The notes: generated by a model not told the origin, from the letters alone. 64,000 nt of DNA from Microtetraspora malaysiensis (GCF_001528665.1 NZ_BBYJ01000020.1:1-64000); one strand, 5' to 3'. Positions 36,026 to 45,215 are shown, numbered from the stretch's first letter. Program-made: numbers and translations.

Positions 36026-37381
36026 ATGCTCCGCATTCGACACTCCGTTCTCGCGGGATGCGCGCTCACCGTCGCCGCCCTGGCATTCCCCGCCACCATG
36101 GCGGCCGCGCAGCCCGCGACCTCCCCCCAAGAGCCGGCCGTCGCCCAGCCGGCCCCGCAACCGCCGCCCGGCGTGGCCGAGGCGATGCAGCGCGACCTCG
36201 GCCTCAGCGCGGAACAGGCGCGGACCCGCCTCGCCAACGAGCAGCGGGCCGGCCAGACCGAGGCGTCACTGCGCTCGCGGCTCTCCGGCAGCTTCGGCGG
36301 CTCCTGGCTGAACGGCCCCACCGCCACGCTCGTGGTCGCCACCACCGACGCGAACGCGGTGCCCGCCATCGTCGCCACCGGAGCCGAGGCCACGGTCGTC
36401 CAGCACTCCCTCACCGACCTCGACGCCGCAAAGGAGGCCCTCGACCGAGCCGCGGCCAAGGCGCCCCGTACCGCTCCCGTCTGGTACGTGGACGTACGGA
36501 CCAACAGCGTCGTCGTGCTGGCCTCCCAGCCCGCGAAGGCCGAGGCGTTCGTCGCCGCCAGCGGCACCGACCGCTCGCTCGTCCACGTGGAGAAGTCGGC
36601 GGAGCAGCCGCGGCCGTTCTACGACCTGCGCGGCGGTGACGCGTACTACATCGGCAGCGGCACCCGCTGCTCGATCGGCTTCCCGGTGACCCGCGGCGCC
36701 ACGCAGGGATTCGTCACGGCGGGCCACTGCGCCGTGGCGAGCTCCACCAGCGGCTCCAACGGCGTCGCCCTGGGCACCTTCCAGGGCTCGTCCTTCCCGG
36801 GCAACGACTACGCCTGGGTCGCGGCCAACGGCAGCTGGACCGCGCAGCCGTGGGTGTACAGCAACGGGGCCAACCTCACCGTACGCGGCGCGAACGTGGC
36901 GATCGAGGGCGCGTCCGTCTGCCGCTCCGGCTCGACCACCGGATGGCACTGCGGCACCGTCCAGCAGCGCAACAGCAGCGTCACCTACCAGGAAGGCACC
37001 GTCTACGAGGTGACTCGCACCAACGTGTGCGCCGAGCCCGGCGACTCCGGCGGCTCCTTCATCTCCGGTGACCAGGCCCAGGGCGTCACCTCCGGCGGCA
37101 CCGGCAACTGCAGCAGCGGCGGCACGACGTACTTCCAGCCGGTCGGCGAGATCCTCTCGACCTACGGCCTCACCCTGAGGGTCGAGGGCGGCGGCGGGAA
37201 CCCGAGCCCGAGTCCCAGCCCCAGCAACCCGCCCGGCGGCACCACCTGGCAGGCCAACACGTCGTACGCGGCGGGCGCCACGGTGACCTACGGCGGCGTC
37301 ACCTACCGGTGCCTCCAGGCGCACACGTCGATGACCGGCTGGGAGCCGCCGAACGTGCCCGCCCTCTGGCAGCGGCTCTGA
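36026..37381 (+). CDS. Streptogrisin-type serine protease with CBM5/12 (S1E)
   Basis: A 451-residue secreted alpha-lytic/streptogrisin protease: signal peptide (1-28, cleavage after AAA), propeptide (about 45-200), mature domain beginning near DAYYIGSG with the triad His in FVTAGHCAV, Asp in NDYAWV and Ser in AEPGDSGGSFIS. A Pro/Ser linker precedes a C-terminal chitin-binding-like module (WQANTSYAAGATVTYGGVTY, CLQAHTSMTGWEPP) closely similar to that of the M4-M28 enzyme. GGAG precedes the start. The two are probably part of one secreted set for polymer-associated protein. Confidence 0.94.
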   Translation: MLRIRHSVLAGCALTVAALAFPATMAAAQPATSPQEPAVAQPAPQPPPGVAEAMQRDLGLSAEQARTRLANEQRAGQTEASLRSRLSGSFGGSWLNGPTATLVVATTDANAVPAIVATGAEATVVQHSLTDLDAAKEALDRAAAKAPRTAPVWYVDVRTNSVVVLASQPAKAEAFVAASGTDRSLVHVEKSAEQPRPFYDLRGGDAYYIGSGTRCSIGFPVTRGATQGFVTAGHCAVASSTSGSNGVALGTFQGSSFPGNDYAWVAANGSWTAQPWVYSNGANLTVRGANVAIEGASVCRSGSTTGWHCGTVQQRNSSVTYQEGTVYEVTRTNVCAEPGDSGGSFISGDQAQGVTSGGTGNCSSGGTTYFQPVGEILSTYGLTLRVEGGGGNPSPSPSPSNPPGGTTWQANTSYAAGATVTYGGVTYRCLQAHTSMTGWEPPNVPALWQRL

Positions 37382-37472
37382 TCACGAACCGGCCCGCGCC
37401 GGCCGCCGCGTAACCCACGGCGGCCGGCCCCGCCACCTGGTACCGACAACGGTTCGAACAGCGAGGACCATC

Positions 37473-37769
37473 ATGATGATCGACGCCATCGGCCACCTGG
37501 AGCGACTCGGCACCGAGCTGGAGCAGCGGCGGTTCGCCGTGCGCGTGCGCGCCCGCGGGGGCCACGCCATGCTGAACATCACCAACGTCGCCGCCCCCGC
37601 CCTGGCGGAGAGCGTGTTCACCGCCCCGGACGAGGAGGGCGCCCTCTGGTTCTGGTTCCCCTGGCAGACGCGGATCGGGCCGGTGGCCGACATCATCGCG
37701 GCTGCCGACCGCATCGAACGGGTCCTCGCCGAGGTCGGGCGTCCCGGCCACGCCCCCGCGGCTCCCTGA
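37473..37769 (+). CDS. Small hypothetical protein
   Basis: A 98-residue soluble protein starting ATGATG, with a GEE-like acidic and aromatic stretch (DEEGALWFWFPWQTRIGP) and two helices at the ends. Similar small proteins are frequent in actinomycetes but have no known function. Stands alone after the streptogrisin gene. Confidence 0.6.
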   Translation: MMIDAIGHLERLGTELEQRRFAVRVRARGGHAMLNITNVAAPALAESVFTAPDEEGALWFWFPWQTRIGPVADIIAAADRIERVLAEVGRPGHAPAAP

Positions 37770-37855
37770 CCCGCCGCGGCGGCGGCACGCATGACATGCC
37801 GAGGCCGGGGTAGGCGTGGGCGGCCGAACCGGTTGCGACGAGTCGAGGAGATGCC

Positions 37856-38065
37856 GTGGCCACCGCTGATCCCGTCCATGTGAGCGAGGCCCTCTCGGCC
37901 TTCCCATATCCGGGGACCCGGGAGCAGCTCGTCCGCTTCGCGGACCGCACGGGAGCGGACGAGAGCGTCGTGACGGCGCTGACCCTGCTGCCCGCCGGCC
38001 GGTACGCCAACTCCGCCGAGGTGATGCGGGCGGTCGCCGGGGACGACACCGGCCCCGGGCACTGA
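37856..38065 (+). CDS. DUF2795 domain protein
   Basis: A 69-residue protein starting with GTG. The fold pattern VSEALSAFPYPGTREQLVRFA...DESVVTALTLLPAGRYANSAEVMRAV, seen as two helical halves, is that of DUF2795. These small proteins are widespread in actinomycetes; function unknown. Confidence 0.75.
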   Translation: MATADPVHVSEALSAFPYPGTREQLVRFADRTGADESVVTALTLLPAGRYANSAEVMRAVAGDDTGPGH

Positions 38066-38104
38066 TCGCGCCTGCCCGGCCTCAGGGGCGCCGGGCGGGG
38101 GCGA

Positions 38105-38359
38105 TCAGAGCGTCCCCGCTCTCCTGCGGCGCCTGATCCGGACCCAGACGACGACCAGGTCGATCGCCGCGACCAGGGCGATGAAAGCGGCGATGCCCGA
38201 CTCCACGGCCCAGACGGTCTCTCCCGTCGCGCTCGCGAGCCACGCGAAGAAGGCGGCGGCCGCGATCGCGATGGGCAGCGCGACGCTCGAGAGGAGCGCC
38301 CGGGCGCGGAGCGCGGAGCGCGCCTCAAGCGGCTCGGTGCCTCGTCGCTTGCCCCACAT
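38105..38359 (-). CDS. DUF6343-like small membrane protein
   Basis: An 84-residue protein: MWGKRRGTEPLEARSALRAR, then two hydrophobic helices (LLSSVALPIAIAAAAFFAWL and GIAAFIALVAAIDLVVVWV) and a basic tail. This matches the DUF6343 pattern of unknown function. A start further upstream is possible but adds a Pro/Gly-rich, unlikely N terminus. Confidence 0.65.
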   Translation of the reverse strand: MWGKRRGTEPLEARSALRARALLSSVALPIAIAAAAFFAWLASATGETVWAVESGIAAFIALVAAIDLVVVWVRIRRRRRAGTL

Positions 38360-38440
38360 GACGTCGTCCCCTTCCCCCGGAGGCGGCGGGAACACCCGGC
38401 ACAGGCGTCCCGCGGCGTCAGCCTTCGGGTATCCGCGGCG

Positions 38441-38797
38441 TCAGCCTTCGGGCACGGCCGGCCCGAGCGGATCGTGGCCCACCGACATCAGCGCGCGCCG
38501 CCAGCGGTCGTCCCGCGCCGCCCCGGCCGGGGCCGTCGTCACCCTCTCGCGTACGAAGTCGACGACCCGGCACATCACCTCGACGTCCTCGTCCGTCAGA
38601 TCGACCTTGCGTTTGCCGAGCACATGCAGGACACCGCGTCCCAGCTCCCGGATGCCCAGGTCGGGATCGGCGGGGAAGGCGTCCTCGTCCGACGCGGAGG
38701 TCAGCAGCCAGGAACGCAGCTCCGCCGACGTCATGTTGACCACCTCGTGGAACTCCTCCCAGAGCAGGTCCACCTCGGGGTCCGAGCGATCGGTCAT
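38441..38797 (-). CDS. DUF3140 family protein
   Basis: A 118-residue soluble protein: DLLWEEFHEVVNMTSAELRS, then GRGVLHVLGKRKVDLTDEDV and VMCRVVDFVRERV. This is the DUF3140 signature; function unknown. It is followed, in the same direction, by the DUF6343-like gene. Confidence 0.78.
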   Translation of the reverse strand: MTDRSDPEVDLLWEEFHEVVNMTSAELRSWLLTSASDEDAFPADPDLGIRELGRGVLHVLGKRKVDLTDEDVEVMCRVVDFVRERVTTAPAGAARDDRWRRALMSVGHDPLGPAVPEG

Positions 38798-38866
38798 GAG
38801 TTCCCCCTTGACCAGGCACACCTACCCGCGAGCGTCGCGCCGATGCGGGGTCCCCCGGAGACAGAC

Positions 38867-38900
38867 GAGACCCCGCCAGGAGCGTTCCTGACGGGGTCTC
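38867..38900. terminator. Inverted repeat between DUF3140 and rhodanese genes
   Basis: GAGACCCCGCCAGG and CCTGACGGGGTCTC pair at 13 of 14 positions around a 6-base loop. It lies upstream of the DUF3140 start, so it is either a terminator for something on the plus strand or a regulatory structure. Bases 38901-39132 hold no recognised gene. Confidence 0.5.
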
Positions 38901-39132
38901 GACGTATGTGTAACCGGTGCCGGGTCGCCTCTCGGCGAAAAGCACAACGCGGCTCCAGCCGAACGGTAGTCCGCGAAGGCGAAATTAGGTGAGGCCCGGG
39001 GACACCTGCACACCGGCCACGTGGAATGTAACCACCGGTCCCCGGGCTTTGTTCCCGGCCCCGGAGCTCGTTTTCCGGGGCCGGGAGGCGCGGGCACGTG
39101 CCATGTCCCGGACGGCGGGTAAGGGCTCACCC

Positions 39133-39825
39133 ATGGTGCACACGATCGACCGCGACGCCGTACAGGACCTGCTGACCGGCCACCGGGCCCAGCTCGTCGA
39201 GGTGCTCCCCCTGGAGGAGTACGAGTGGGCGCACCTCCCCGGCGCCACGCATCTGCCGCTGGCAAATCTCAACGAGGAGACGGCCGCCGGACTGGACCCG
39301 ACCCGGCCCGTGATCGTCTACTGCCACGACCGGATGTGCGACCTGAGCCCCCGCGCGTCCCGCCGGCTCGAACGGCTCGGCTTCGACCAGGTCCACGACT
39401 ATGCCGAGGGCAAGATGGACTGGATCGCCGCCGGGCTGCCCTTCGACGGGCACGCCGTCCTGGTCGCCCAGGCCGTACGACGTGACCCGGTGATCGCCTA
39501 TCTCGACGACACCGTGGACGACGTCGCCGAGCGGATCGTCGCCGACCCGGCCGGGCTCGCCGTGGTGGTCGACCGGGACCGCCTCGTCCAGGGCGTGATC
39601 GGCCCGGCCGAGCTGAGGGACGTGCCGGCCGACGCCACCGCCGAGCGCGTCATGCGCGTCGGCGTGACGACCGTACGGCTCAGCGAGGACATGGAGCCCC
39701 TGGTACGCCGGATGGACCGGAAGAAGGTCCACCAGGTGGTCGTGACCCTGCCCGACGGCATCCTGGTCGGCCTGTTCGTCCTGGACGCCGTCCGCGCCCC
39801 GGAAACCGGCCCCGACGAGGGCTGA
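39133..39825 (+). CDS. Rhodanese-like domain fused to CBS domains
   Basis: A 230-residue protein. Residues 5-105 are a rhodanese fold (LVEVLPLEEYEWAHLPGATH, then VIVYCHDRMCDLSPRASRRL). The active loop has Cys in YCHDRMCD, not the standard C-x-x-G-x-R, so sulfurtransferase activity is uncertain. Residues 120-225 look like a pair of CBS motifs (VIAYLDDTVDDVAERIV, VVVDRDRLVQGVIG, KKVHQVVVTLPDGILVGLF) that bind adenine nucleotides in other proteins. Role unknown. Confidence 0.75.
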   Translation: MVHTIDRDAVQDLLTGHRAQLVEVLPLEEYEWAHLPGATHLPLANLNEETAAGLDPTRPVIVYCHDRMCDLSPRASRRLERLGFDQVHDYAEGKMDWIAAGLPFDGHAVLVAQAVRRDPVIAYLDDTVDDVAERIVADPAGLAVVVDRDRLVQGVIGPAELRDVPADATAERVMRVGVTTVRLSEDMEPLVRRMDRKKVHQVVVTLPDGILVGLFVLDAVRAPETGPDEG

Positions 39826-39841
39826 CGCCGCGGAGATCCGG

Positions 39842-40987
39842 TCAACCGGCCTGGAGCACGACCCGGGCGATCCGTTCGACGGTGCTGAAGTCGCCCATCG
39901 ACGCGCGGTTCTTCATCACGCCGACGGAGACGCCCGTCGCCGTGTCCGCGAAGGCCGCGGTGCCGCCGCTGCCGGCCATGCCGAACAGGGTGGGATCCGA
40001 CAGGGCCTCGGTCAGCCCGATCGTGTAGCCGAGCCCGAAGACGGCAGGGGCGCCGGTGACCTCGTCCGTCCCGGAGACCGCCGGCGAGGACAACTCCGCC
40101 AGCCGGGCAGGGGAGACCAGCGTCCCGGCCAGGAGCGCGTCGTACAGGCGGGCCGCCGCGCGGGCCGTCATCGTCGCCCCGGCCGGAATGTCCGAGGTCA
40201 GCACGTCGGCGCGGTTGCTGAACGCGGCGTCGGGCAGCGCCGCCATCGGAGCGGCGGTGTACCCGTTCACCACGCGGAAGAACGGCATGTCCACCGGCGC
40301 CTCCGCGGCGTCGGCGGGTGGCTCCGCCGTCTCCGCGGCCTCGGCGGGTGGCTCCGCCGGGAACGGGGCGTCCTCGATCCTGGCCAGCCGTCCGAGCTCC
40401 CGGCGCGGCACGCCGAAGAACAGCTCGCCGGCCACGCCGAGCGGACCCGCCACCTCGTCACGGAGGACCTGGGAGATCGCCCTGCCCGTCACCCGGCGCA
40501 CGACCTCGCCCAGGATGTAGCCGTATGTCTGGGCGTGGTAGCCGAAGCCGGTGCCCGGCTCCCACCACGGCACGGCGTCCGCGATCGCCGCGCACATCCG
40601 GTCCCAGTCGCACAGGTCCGCCGCCGTCGTCGCGACCGGCAGCCCCGGCACACCGGTCGCGTGCGTCAGCGCGTGCCGTACGGTCGCCTTGTCCTTGCCG
40701 TGGGCGGCGAACTCGGGCCACACGTCCGCGATGGGAGTGTCGTAGTCGAGCGCCCCGCGCTCGGCCAGCACGTGGACGACGGCCGCGGTCACCCCCTTGC
40801 CCGTCGACGTGGCGTACACGGGGGTGTCGGAGGTGAAGGCGCGACCCGTCTCCGGATCGGCGACGCCCGCGACCGCGTCGACCACCGGCTCGCCGCGCCG
40901 GTAGACCGCGACCTGCACCCCGCGCTCGGCCCCCGACCCGACGATCTCGTCGACGACGGCCTGCACGTTCCGCTGAAGATCGGCCAT
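39842..40987 (-). CDS. Serine hydrolase of the beta-lactamase/EstB class
   Basis: A 381-residue enzyme of the class C beta-lactamase/esterase fold: nucleophile Ser in YATSTGKGVTAA (S-x-x-K), Tyr in FGYHAQTYGYILGE (Y-x-x motif), and GMAGSGGTAAF near the C terminus. No signal peptide. A Glu/Ala/Pro-rich insertion near residue 215 is coded by imperfect tandem repeats. GAGAGGAA precedes the ATG. It follows the sigma factor gene by 71 bp and probably is co-transcribed with it. Confidence 0.85.
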   Translation of the reverse strand: MADLQRNVQAVVDEIVGSGAERGVQVAVYRRGEPVVDAVAGVADPETGRAFTSDTPVYATSTGKGVTAAVVHVLAERGALDYDTPIADVWPEFAAHGKDKATVRHALTHATGVPGLPVATTAADLCDWDRMCAAIADAVPWWEPGTGFGYHAQTYGYILGEVVRRVTGRAISQVLRDEVAGPLGVAGELFFGVPRRELGRLARIEDAPFPAEPPAEAAETAEPPADAAEAPVDMPFFRVVNGYTAAPMAALPDAAFSNRADVLTSDIPAGATMTARAAARLYDALLAGTLVSPARLAELSSPAVSGTDEVTGAPAVFGLGYTIGLTEALSDPTLFGMAGSGGTAAFADTATGVSVGVMKNRASMGDFSTVERIARVVLQAG

Positions 40988-41058
40988 TGTGGTTCCTCTC
41001 TTGTTGGCTCCCTCGTGAGACGAGCGGGGCGGGAGAAAGGAATCGGTCCGCAGGAAGA

Positions 41059-42018
41059 TCAGAGCGCGGCCGGCAGCCCGAACCGCGGGAACACCTCGTC
41101 TCCGTACGTCGTGATCTGCGACACCAGGCCGTCCTCGACCCGCAGGATTCCCATCCAGGACGGCGAGAACCGGGACTCCCCGGGCCTGCGGAGGTACGCG
41201 GCCGCGGCAAGTTGCCGGTTCGCCCGGACGGGCAGGAGCCGCCAGTCGCCCCACGCCTCGGGGCCCACCATGGCGGGCGTCCAGCCCGCCACGAACGCCT
41301 CGCGTCCCAGGATCCAGATCGGCTCGGGCGGCATCGACTGCCACACGTCGGCCCGCAGGATCCCCGGCAGAAGGGACGGGTCGCCCCGCTCGACCGCGTC
41401 CATGTAGCGCCGCAGGACCGCGCGCTCCTCGGCGGTGGGCTCCGTCACCGCGCCCCACTCCAGGCGCCGCTCCGGCAGGTGCTCCCGGAGCGTCGGCCTG
41501 GCCCGCTGCAGAGCGCTCTTGACCGCCGCCACGGTGAGATCCAGCGACTCGGCGGTCTCCTGCGCCGACCAGCCGAGCACGTCGCGCAGGATCAGCACGG
41601 CGCGCTGCCGAGGCGGCAGGTGCTGGATCGTGACGAGGAAGGCCAGCTCGATCGTCTCGCGCTCGATCGCCGCGTCCGCCGCGTCCAGCAACGCGTCCGG
41701 GTACGGCTGCAGCCAGGGGACCGCGTCGGAGACGGGCGGCTCGATTCCGGGATCGGCCGCGGCCGGAGCCGAGCGCGGCTGCGGCCGCCGGGGGTGCGCC
41801 CGGAGATGGTCCAGGCACGCGTTGGTGGCGATCCGGTACAGCCAGGCCCGCAGCCCGGACTCCTCGCGCAACGCGTCCCGGCGCCGCCAGGCCCGCAGGA
41901 GCGTCTCCTGCACCAGATCCTCGGCCTCGTCGAAGGAGCCCAGCATCCGGTAGCAGTGAATGTGCAGCTCGCGCCGGTGCTCCTCCACGCGCGCCCCGAA
42001 GTCCTCCGCCGCTGTCAT
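41059..42018 (-). CDS. ECF sigma factor, SigG-like (TIGR02960 type)
   Basis: A 319-residue sigma-70-family factor: region 2 (LHIHCYRMLGSFDEAEDLVQ, LRAWLYRIATNACLDHLRAH) and region 4 (LPPRQRAVLILRDVLGWSAQ, AVKSALQRARPTLRE). A 130-residue C-terminal SnoaL/NTF2-like extension (RRYMDAVERGDPSLLP...) is typical of long ECF factors such as M. tuberculosis SigG. It has no adjacent anti-sigma gene. The next gene is a serine hydrolase that may be its target. Confidence 0.88.
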   Translation of the reverse strand: MTAAEDFGARVEEHRRELHIHCYRMLGSFDEAEDLVQETLLRAWRRRDALREESGLRAWLYRIATNACLDHLRAHPRRPQPRSAPAAADPGIEPPVSDAVPWLQPYPDALLDAADAAIERETIELAFLVTIQHLPPRQRAVLILRDVLGWSAQETAESLDLTVAAVKSALQRARPTLREHLPERRLEWGAVTEPTAEERAVLRRYMDAVERGDPSLLPGILRADVWQSMPPEPIWILGREAFVAGWTPAMVGPEAWGDWRLLPVRANRQLAAAAYLRRPGESRFSPSWMGILRVEDGLVSQITTYGDEVFPRFGLPAAL

Positions 42019-42246
42019 CCGCTCCCCTCCCGTACGACCGGGCCATCCAGGGTCGCACGCGTACGGACCGGGTGGGGTTGATTCCGACGCCCGGGGCTCA
42101 GCCCGGCGGGCGCCGCACGCTCTCGCGAAGGTCGAGCCGGACCGGCGCGCCGCCCTGGGTGTTCTCGAAGATGCGGTCGGCTCCGATGGCCCGCGCCTGA
42201 CCGGCCGGGACGCGCGAACGGATCCGCGCCCCGGTCCGGATCATGT

Positions 42247-42723
42247 TCACGGCGTCGGCAGCGAACCGGTGAGCTTGTCGGCGGGGTCGCCGGGCTTGGG
42301 GAAGTCGCCGTCGACCGCGAACTGGGTGAAATACCGCGTGCCCTTCACCGTCGCGACGCCGCTGAGCGTGACCGTCGCGTCGTACGGCTTCTCCGTGCAG
42401 CCGGGCAGGCACCAGGTCCCGCTCAGGGCACCGGTGCCGACCGCCTGGTCCGGCCCCCAGCTCGTCCAGGTGATCCCGTTCATGGAGCTGAACTCCGACA
42501 GCACCAGGTTCGCCGGACTGCTGTCATCCCGTCCCTGCTCGGCCCCGTACAGGTTGTTCACGTAGATGGGCGAGGCGGTCGGAGGCGTCGCCACCACGGC
42601 CTCGGGCGACGTCCCGGCCGTGGCCGGCGCCCCCGTGGACGCCGCCTCGCCCGCGCTCTGCCCGCACGCCGCCACTGTCGCACTGAGCGCGGCGACCACA
42701 GCCGCGATCAGGATCCTTCGCAC
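42247..42723 (-). CDS. Secreted lipoprotein, unknown function
   Basis: A 158-residue lipoprotein: signal peptide with VVAALSATVAACG (lipobox VAAC, Cys near residue 20), a low-complexity Ala/Thr/Ser linker, then a beta-rich domain containing LVLSEFSSMNGITWTSWGPD and GTWCLPGCTEKPYDATVTLS. GTG start with AAGGGGG upstream. No family recognised. The 140 bp after it hold no clear gene. Confidence 0.7.
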   Translation of the reverse strand: MRRILIAAVVAALSATVAACGQSAGEAASTGAPATAGTSPEAVVATPPTASPIYVNNLYGAEQGRDDSSPANLVLSEFSSMNGITWTSWGPDQAVGTGALSGTWCLPGCTEKPYDATVTLSGVATVKGTRYFTQFAVDGDFPKPGDPADKLTGSLPTP

Positions 42724-43006
42724 GTTTCCCCCTTGTCGTCTGCACCGCGATCTCGGCGTCGCGGCCTCGGCGTCGCGATCCGCTTCACCGGAGCGGGCCC
42801 GTTCGGCTACTTCCCCTTCGTTCCCGCACGTCACTGATGCTAGGGGTGTTTCTGTTTCTCCGATTTTCTGTGGCTATGTGACGTTTGTCCATTCGCCGAG
42901 GCCCCCGTTCAGCTGACGGCCGATGCCGGGCCGCTCCCCCGCAAGAGGGAGACGGCCGGCACCTACGGGGGAGGCCTGGGCCCTCCGCCGCCGGGACGCT
43001 GAAAAC

Positions 43007-43648
43007 ATGAGCAGCCGAGCCGACGCCAGCCCCCACGTCCCCGCGACACGCGCGCTCCCCATCGTCCCGCCGCCGCCTCGCTGGGCGGTCTGGGCGGCCC
43101 ACACCGTGCCGCTGCTGGTCCTGCCCTCGGGACTGTGGCGGGTGGCGCTGGTGACCGGCCTCCCGATCGGCTACGCCGACCACCTCCCGGCCGGAGGACC
43201 CCACATCGGCCCGGGAGAGATCGCGTACATCCTCTCGCTGAGCCTGATCAGCGAACTGGCCGCGTTCATGACCCTCGGCCTGGTCCGCCCCTGGGGCGAG
43301 GTGGCGCCCCGCTGGATCCCCTTCGTCGGCGGCAGAAGAGTACGGCCGGCCGCCGCCGTCACGGCCGCCTGCGTCGGCGCCGCGCTCATCGCCATGATCT
43401 GCGCCTGGGCGCTGCGCGGTGACACAACCATCTCCACCGTCCTGTCCTCGAGGGGCGTCGCGGTGCTGATCGTCTGCTACGCGCCGCTGCTCGGCTGGAG
43501 CCCCCTGCTGCTCGCCGTCACCTTCTCGTACTGGCGACGCCACCGGAGAGCCACGTTCGACACTCCGGCCGCTACGGGATCAGCGTCGCGTAGTGCCGCT
43601 GGAGGGCCTGCTGCTCCTGCGGCGACCAGGGCAGGCTCTGGCCGCTGA
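43007..43648 (+). CDS. Multi-pass membrane protein, unknown function
   Basis: A 213-residue protein with about four hydrophobic helices (VWAAHTVPLLVLPSGLW, IAYILSLSLISELAAFMTLG, AAVTAACVGAALIAMICAWA, VAVLIVCYAPLLGWSPLLLA) and an Ala/Gly-rich tail. Similar proteins are common beside regulators in actinomycetes; function unknown. Its 3' end overlaps the convergent SRPBCC gene by 77 bp, so the tail may be dispensable. Confidence 0.6.
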   Translation: MSSRADASPHVPATRALPIVPPPPRWAVWAAHTVPLLVLPSGLWRVALVTGLPIGYADHLPAGGPHIGPGEIAYILSLSLISELAAFMTLGLVRPWGEVAPRWIPFVGGRRVRPAAAVTAACVGAALIAMICAWALRGDTTISTVLSSRGVAVLIVCYAPLLGWSPLLLAVTFSYWRRHRRATFDTPAATGSASRSAAGGPAAPAATRAGSGR

Positions 43649-44102
43649 GATACGCCCCGAGCATGTCGAGCACGTGGTGCCACCCCGCGCCGTTGCGGGC
43701 CAGGATGGTGCGCGGATCGTCTCCCGCCGCGATCCCCTCCGCCGCCGCCCGTACGTCGTCCATGGGCAGGCGGTGGGTGAAGGTGAGCAGCGCGCCGGTG
43801 TCGGCCTTCTGGAGCCGCCAGGTCACGACGGCGCCGGGGTTGACGTCCTTGAAATAGGTGTGCTCGAACAGGTGCGGCGGCTCCGCCCGCAACACGCGGT
43901 CCTCGACGCGATGGCCGCCCTGGTGATACGAGACGAACTGCCCGCCGGGGCGGAGGTCGAGTTCGGTGCGCGCCCCGCCCCAGCGCTCGATCTCCGCCGG
44001 GTCGGTGACGGCGTGCCAGGCGGCGTCCAGGGGCCGCGCCAGGCGGCGTTCGTACCGGAAGACGACCTGTTCACCGTCACGCTCGATGATGCCGTCCGTC
44101 AT
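43572..44102 (-). CDS. SRPBCC (AHSA1/START-like) protein
   Basis: A 176-residue protein of the START/Bet v 1-like fold (SRPBCC, ATPase-activator-type): RRLARPLDAAWHAVTDPAEI, ERWGGARTELDLRPGG, VTWRLQKADTGALLTFTHRL, GWHHVLDMLGAYL. Such proteins bind hydrophobic ligands. ATG 44102 is 6 bases after GAGGAG. Confidence 0.82.
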   Translation of the reverse strand: MTDGIIERDGEQVVFRYERRLARPLDAAWHAVTDPAEIERWGGARTELDLRPGGQFVSYHQGGHRVEDRVLRAEPPHLFEHTYFKDVNPGAVVTWRLQKADTGALLTFTHRLPMDDVRAAAEGIAAGDDPRTILARNGAGWHHVLDMLGAYLSGQSLPWSPQEQQALQRHYATLIP

Positions 44103-44193
44103 CACTGCTCCTCATCGTCGAGATGGGCTCGCCGCCGCCCGCGAGTGCCGTACGTACCCGACCAGCGGCTCCTCTACTCGAAGGGGGCCGGGC

Positions 44194-44916
44194 TCACATC
44201 GGGCCGCCGCGCCAGGACGGCAGGGCGAAGTGACCGGCCGCCACCTCGTACGCGGCGCGGGCCAGCAGGCGGGTCGAGTCCAGCGTAGGCAAGGGAGACG
44301 CCTCGGGAGTGACCAACAGCGGAATCTCCGTGCACACCAGGGCGACGGCGTCACAACCCCGGGCCGCCAGCCGGCCGATGACGCGGCCGTACTCCTGTCG
44401 CGAGGCCTCGGTGACCACGCCGTTCACCAACTCATCGAAGATGATCTCGTTGACGATCCGGCGGTCGTCGGCATCCGGCACCTCGGCGGCGATGCCCCGG
44501 GCGGCAAGGGCCCGCGGGTACAGCGGGCCGTCCATCGTGTACGTCGTCCCCAGTACGCCGACGCGCCCGCGCCCCTCACGAGCGGCCTGGTCGGCGACCA
44601 CATCCGCGATGTGCAGCCCCGGCAGGGCGAGATCGGGTCCGGGCACCTCAAGAGCCATGTGGGCGGTGTTGTCCGGACAGACGAAGAAATCCGCGCCCGC
44701 GCGGGCGAGCCGCTCCACGCTCCTGGCCAGGGTGGTCCTGATCGTCGTGTGATCTCCGGCGTCCCAGGCCGGCATGCTGTACCCGAAGGCGATGTAGTCG
44801 AGCGTCACATCGGGGTGCTCGTGACGGCCCAGCCGCCGGAACCCCTCCTGGCAGAACTCGAGGAAGCACAGCGCGGCCCCTCCGGTGCTGTGGGCGAGGA
44901 TGCCGAGGTGACGCAT
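44194..44916 (-). CDS. Aspartate/glutamate racemase-family protein
   Basis: A 240-residue Asp/Glu racemase-fold protein with the two catalytic Cys positions: FFVCPDNTAHMALE and ALVCTEIPLLV, plus LGILAHSTGG at the N terminus and GVLGTTYTMDGPLYP. Start at MRHLG chosen for a GGAG before it; an upstream ATG at 44952 is possible. It is divergent from the decayed LysR copy at 45026, suggesting that this LysR once controlled it. Confidence 0.8.
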   Translation of the reverse strand: MRHLGILAHSTGGAALCFLEFCQEGFRRLGRHEHPDVTLDYIAFGYSMPAWDAGDHTTIRTTLARSVERLARAGADFFVCPDNTAHMALEVPGPDLALPGLHIADVVADQAAREGRGRVGVLGTTYTMDGPLYPRALAARGIAAEVPDADDRRIVNEIIFDELVNGVVTEASRQEYGRVIGRLAARGCDAVALVCTEIPLLVTPEASPLPTLDSTRLLARAAYEVAAGHFALPSWRGGPM

Positions 44917-44976
44917 GGCTTCTCCGGGGGTCAGGCAGGCGGGTTCCTCCATCCTGGCACCGGCGCGCCTCCGTCT

Positions 44977-45187
44977 CTTACCGTGAGGCATCGATCGGCA
45001 TAGCGGTCATGCCCGGGAGGTATGGATGGATCTACGCGTGCTCGACTGAGTGATCGCGATCGCCGAGGAAAAGTCGATCCGCGGCGCCGCTCGTCGGCTG
45101 CACCTCACCCAGCCGACCCTGAGCAGGCAACTGCGCGAACTGGAACGGCGGCTGGGCGTCGACCTGTTCGCGCGCTCAGGCCGCGGC
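44977..45187. repeat. Direct repeat copy A (LysR 5' end)
   Basis: 211 bp matching 47695-47905 with about a dozen differences at a constant offset of 2,718 bp. It includes 48 bp upstream of the LysR start and the first ~54 codons. Together with copy B it brackets the sigma/YCII/reductase cassette. Confidence 0.85.
45026..45187 (+). pseudogene. Truncated LysR regulator remnant
   Basis: The HTH region (VIAIAEEKSIRGAARRLHLT, TLSRQLRELERRLGVDLF) is readable, but codon 8 is TGA (Tyr in the intact copy at 47744) and the gene ends in ARSGRG where it runs into the 3' end of the sigma factor gene. No function is possible. Confidence 0.85.
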
Positions 45188-45215
45188 CGGGTTCGTGATC
45201 AGCAGGGAATGCCGG

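Noticed and set aside
39842-42058. 738-residue frame fusing the serine hydrolase with upstream sequence
   Set aside because: The upstream half is out of frame with the sigma factor gene, and the hydrolase has its own ATG with GAGAGGAA at 40987.
42098-42244. Possible 48-residue minus-strand protein
   Set aside because: No ribosome binding site, no family, and an Arg-rich composition typical of non-coding G+C-rich DNA.
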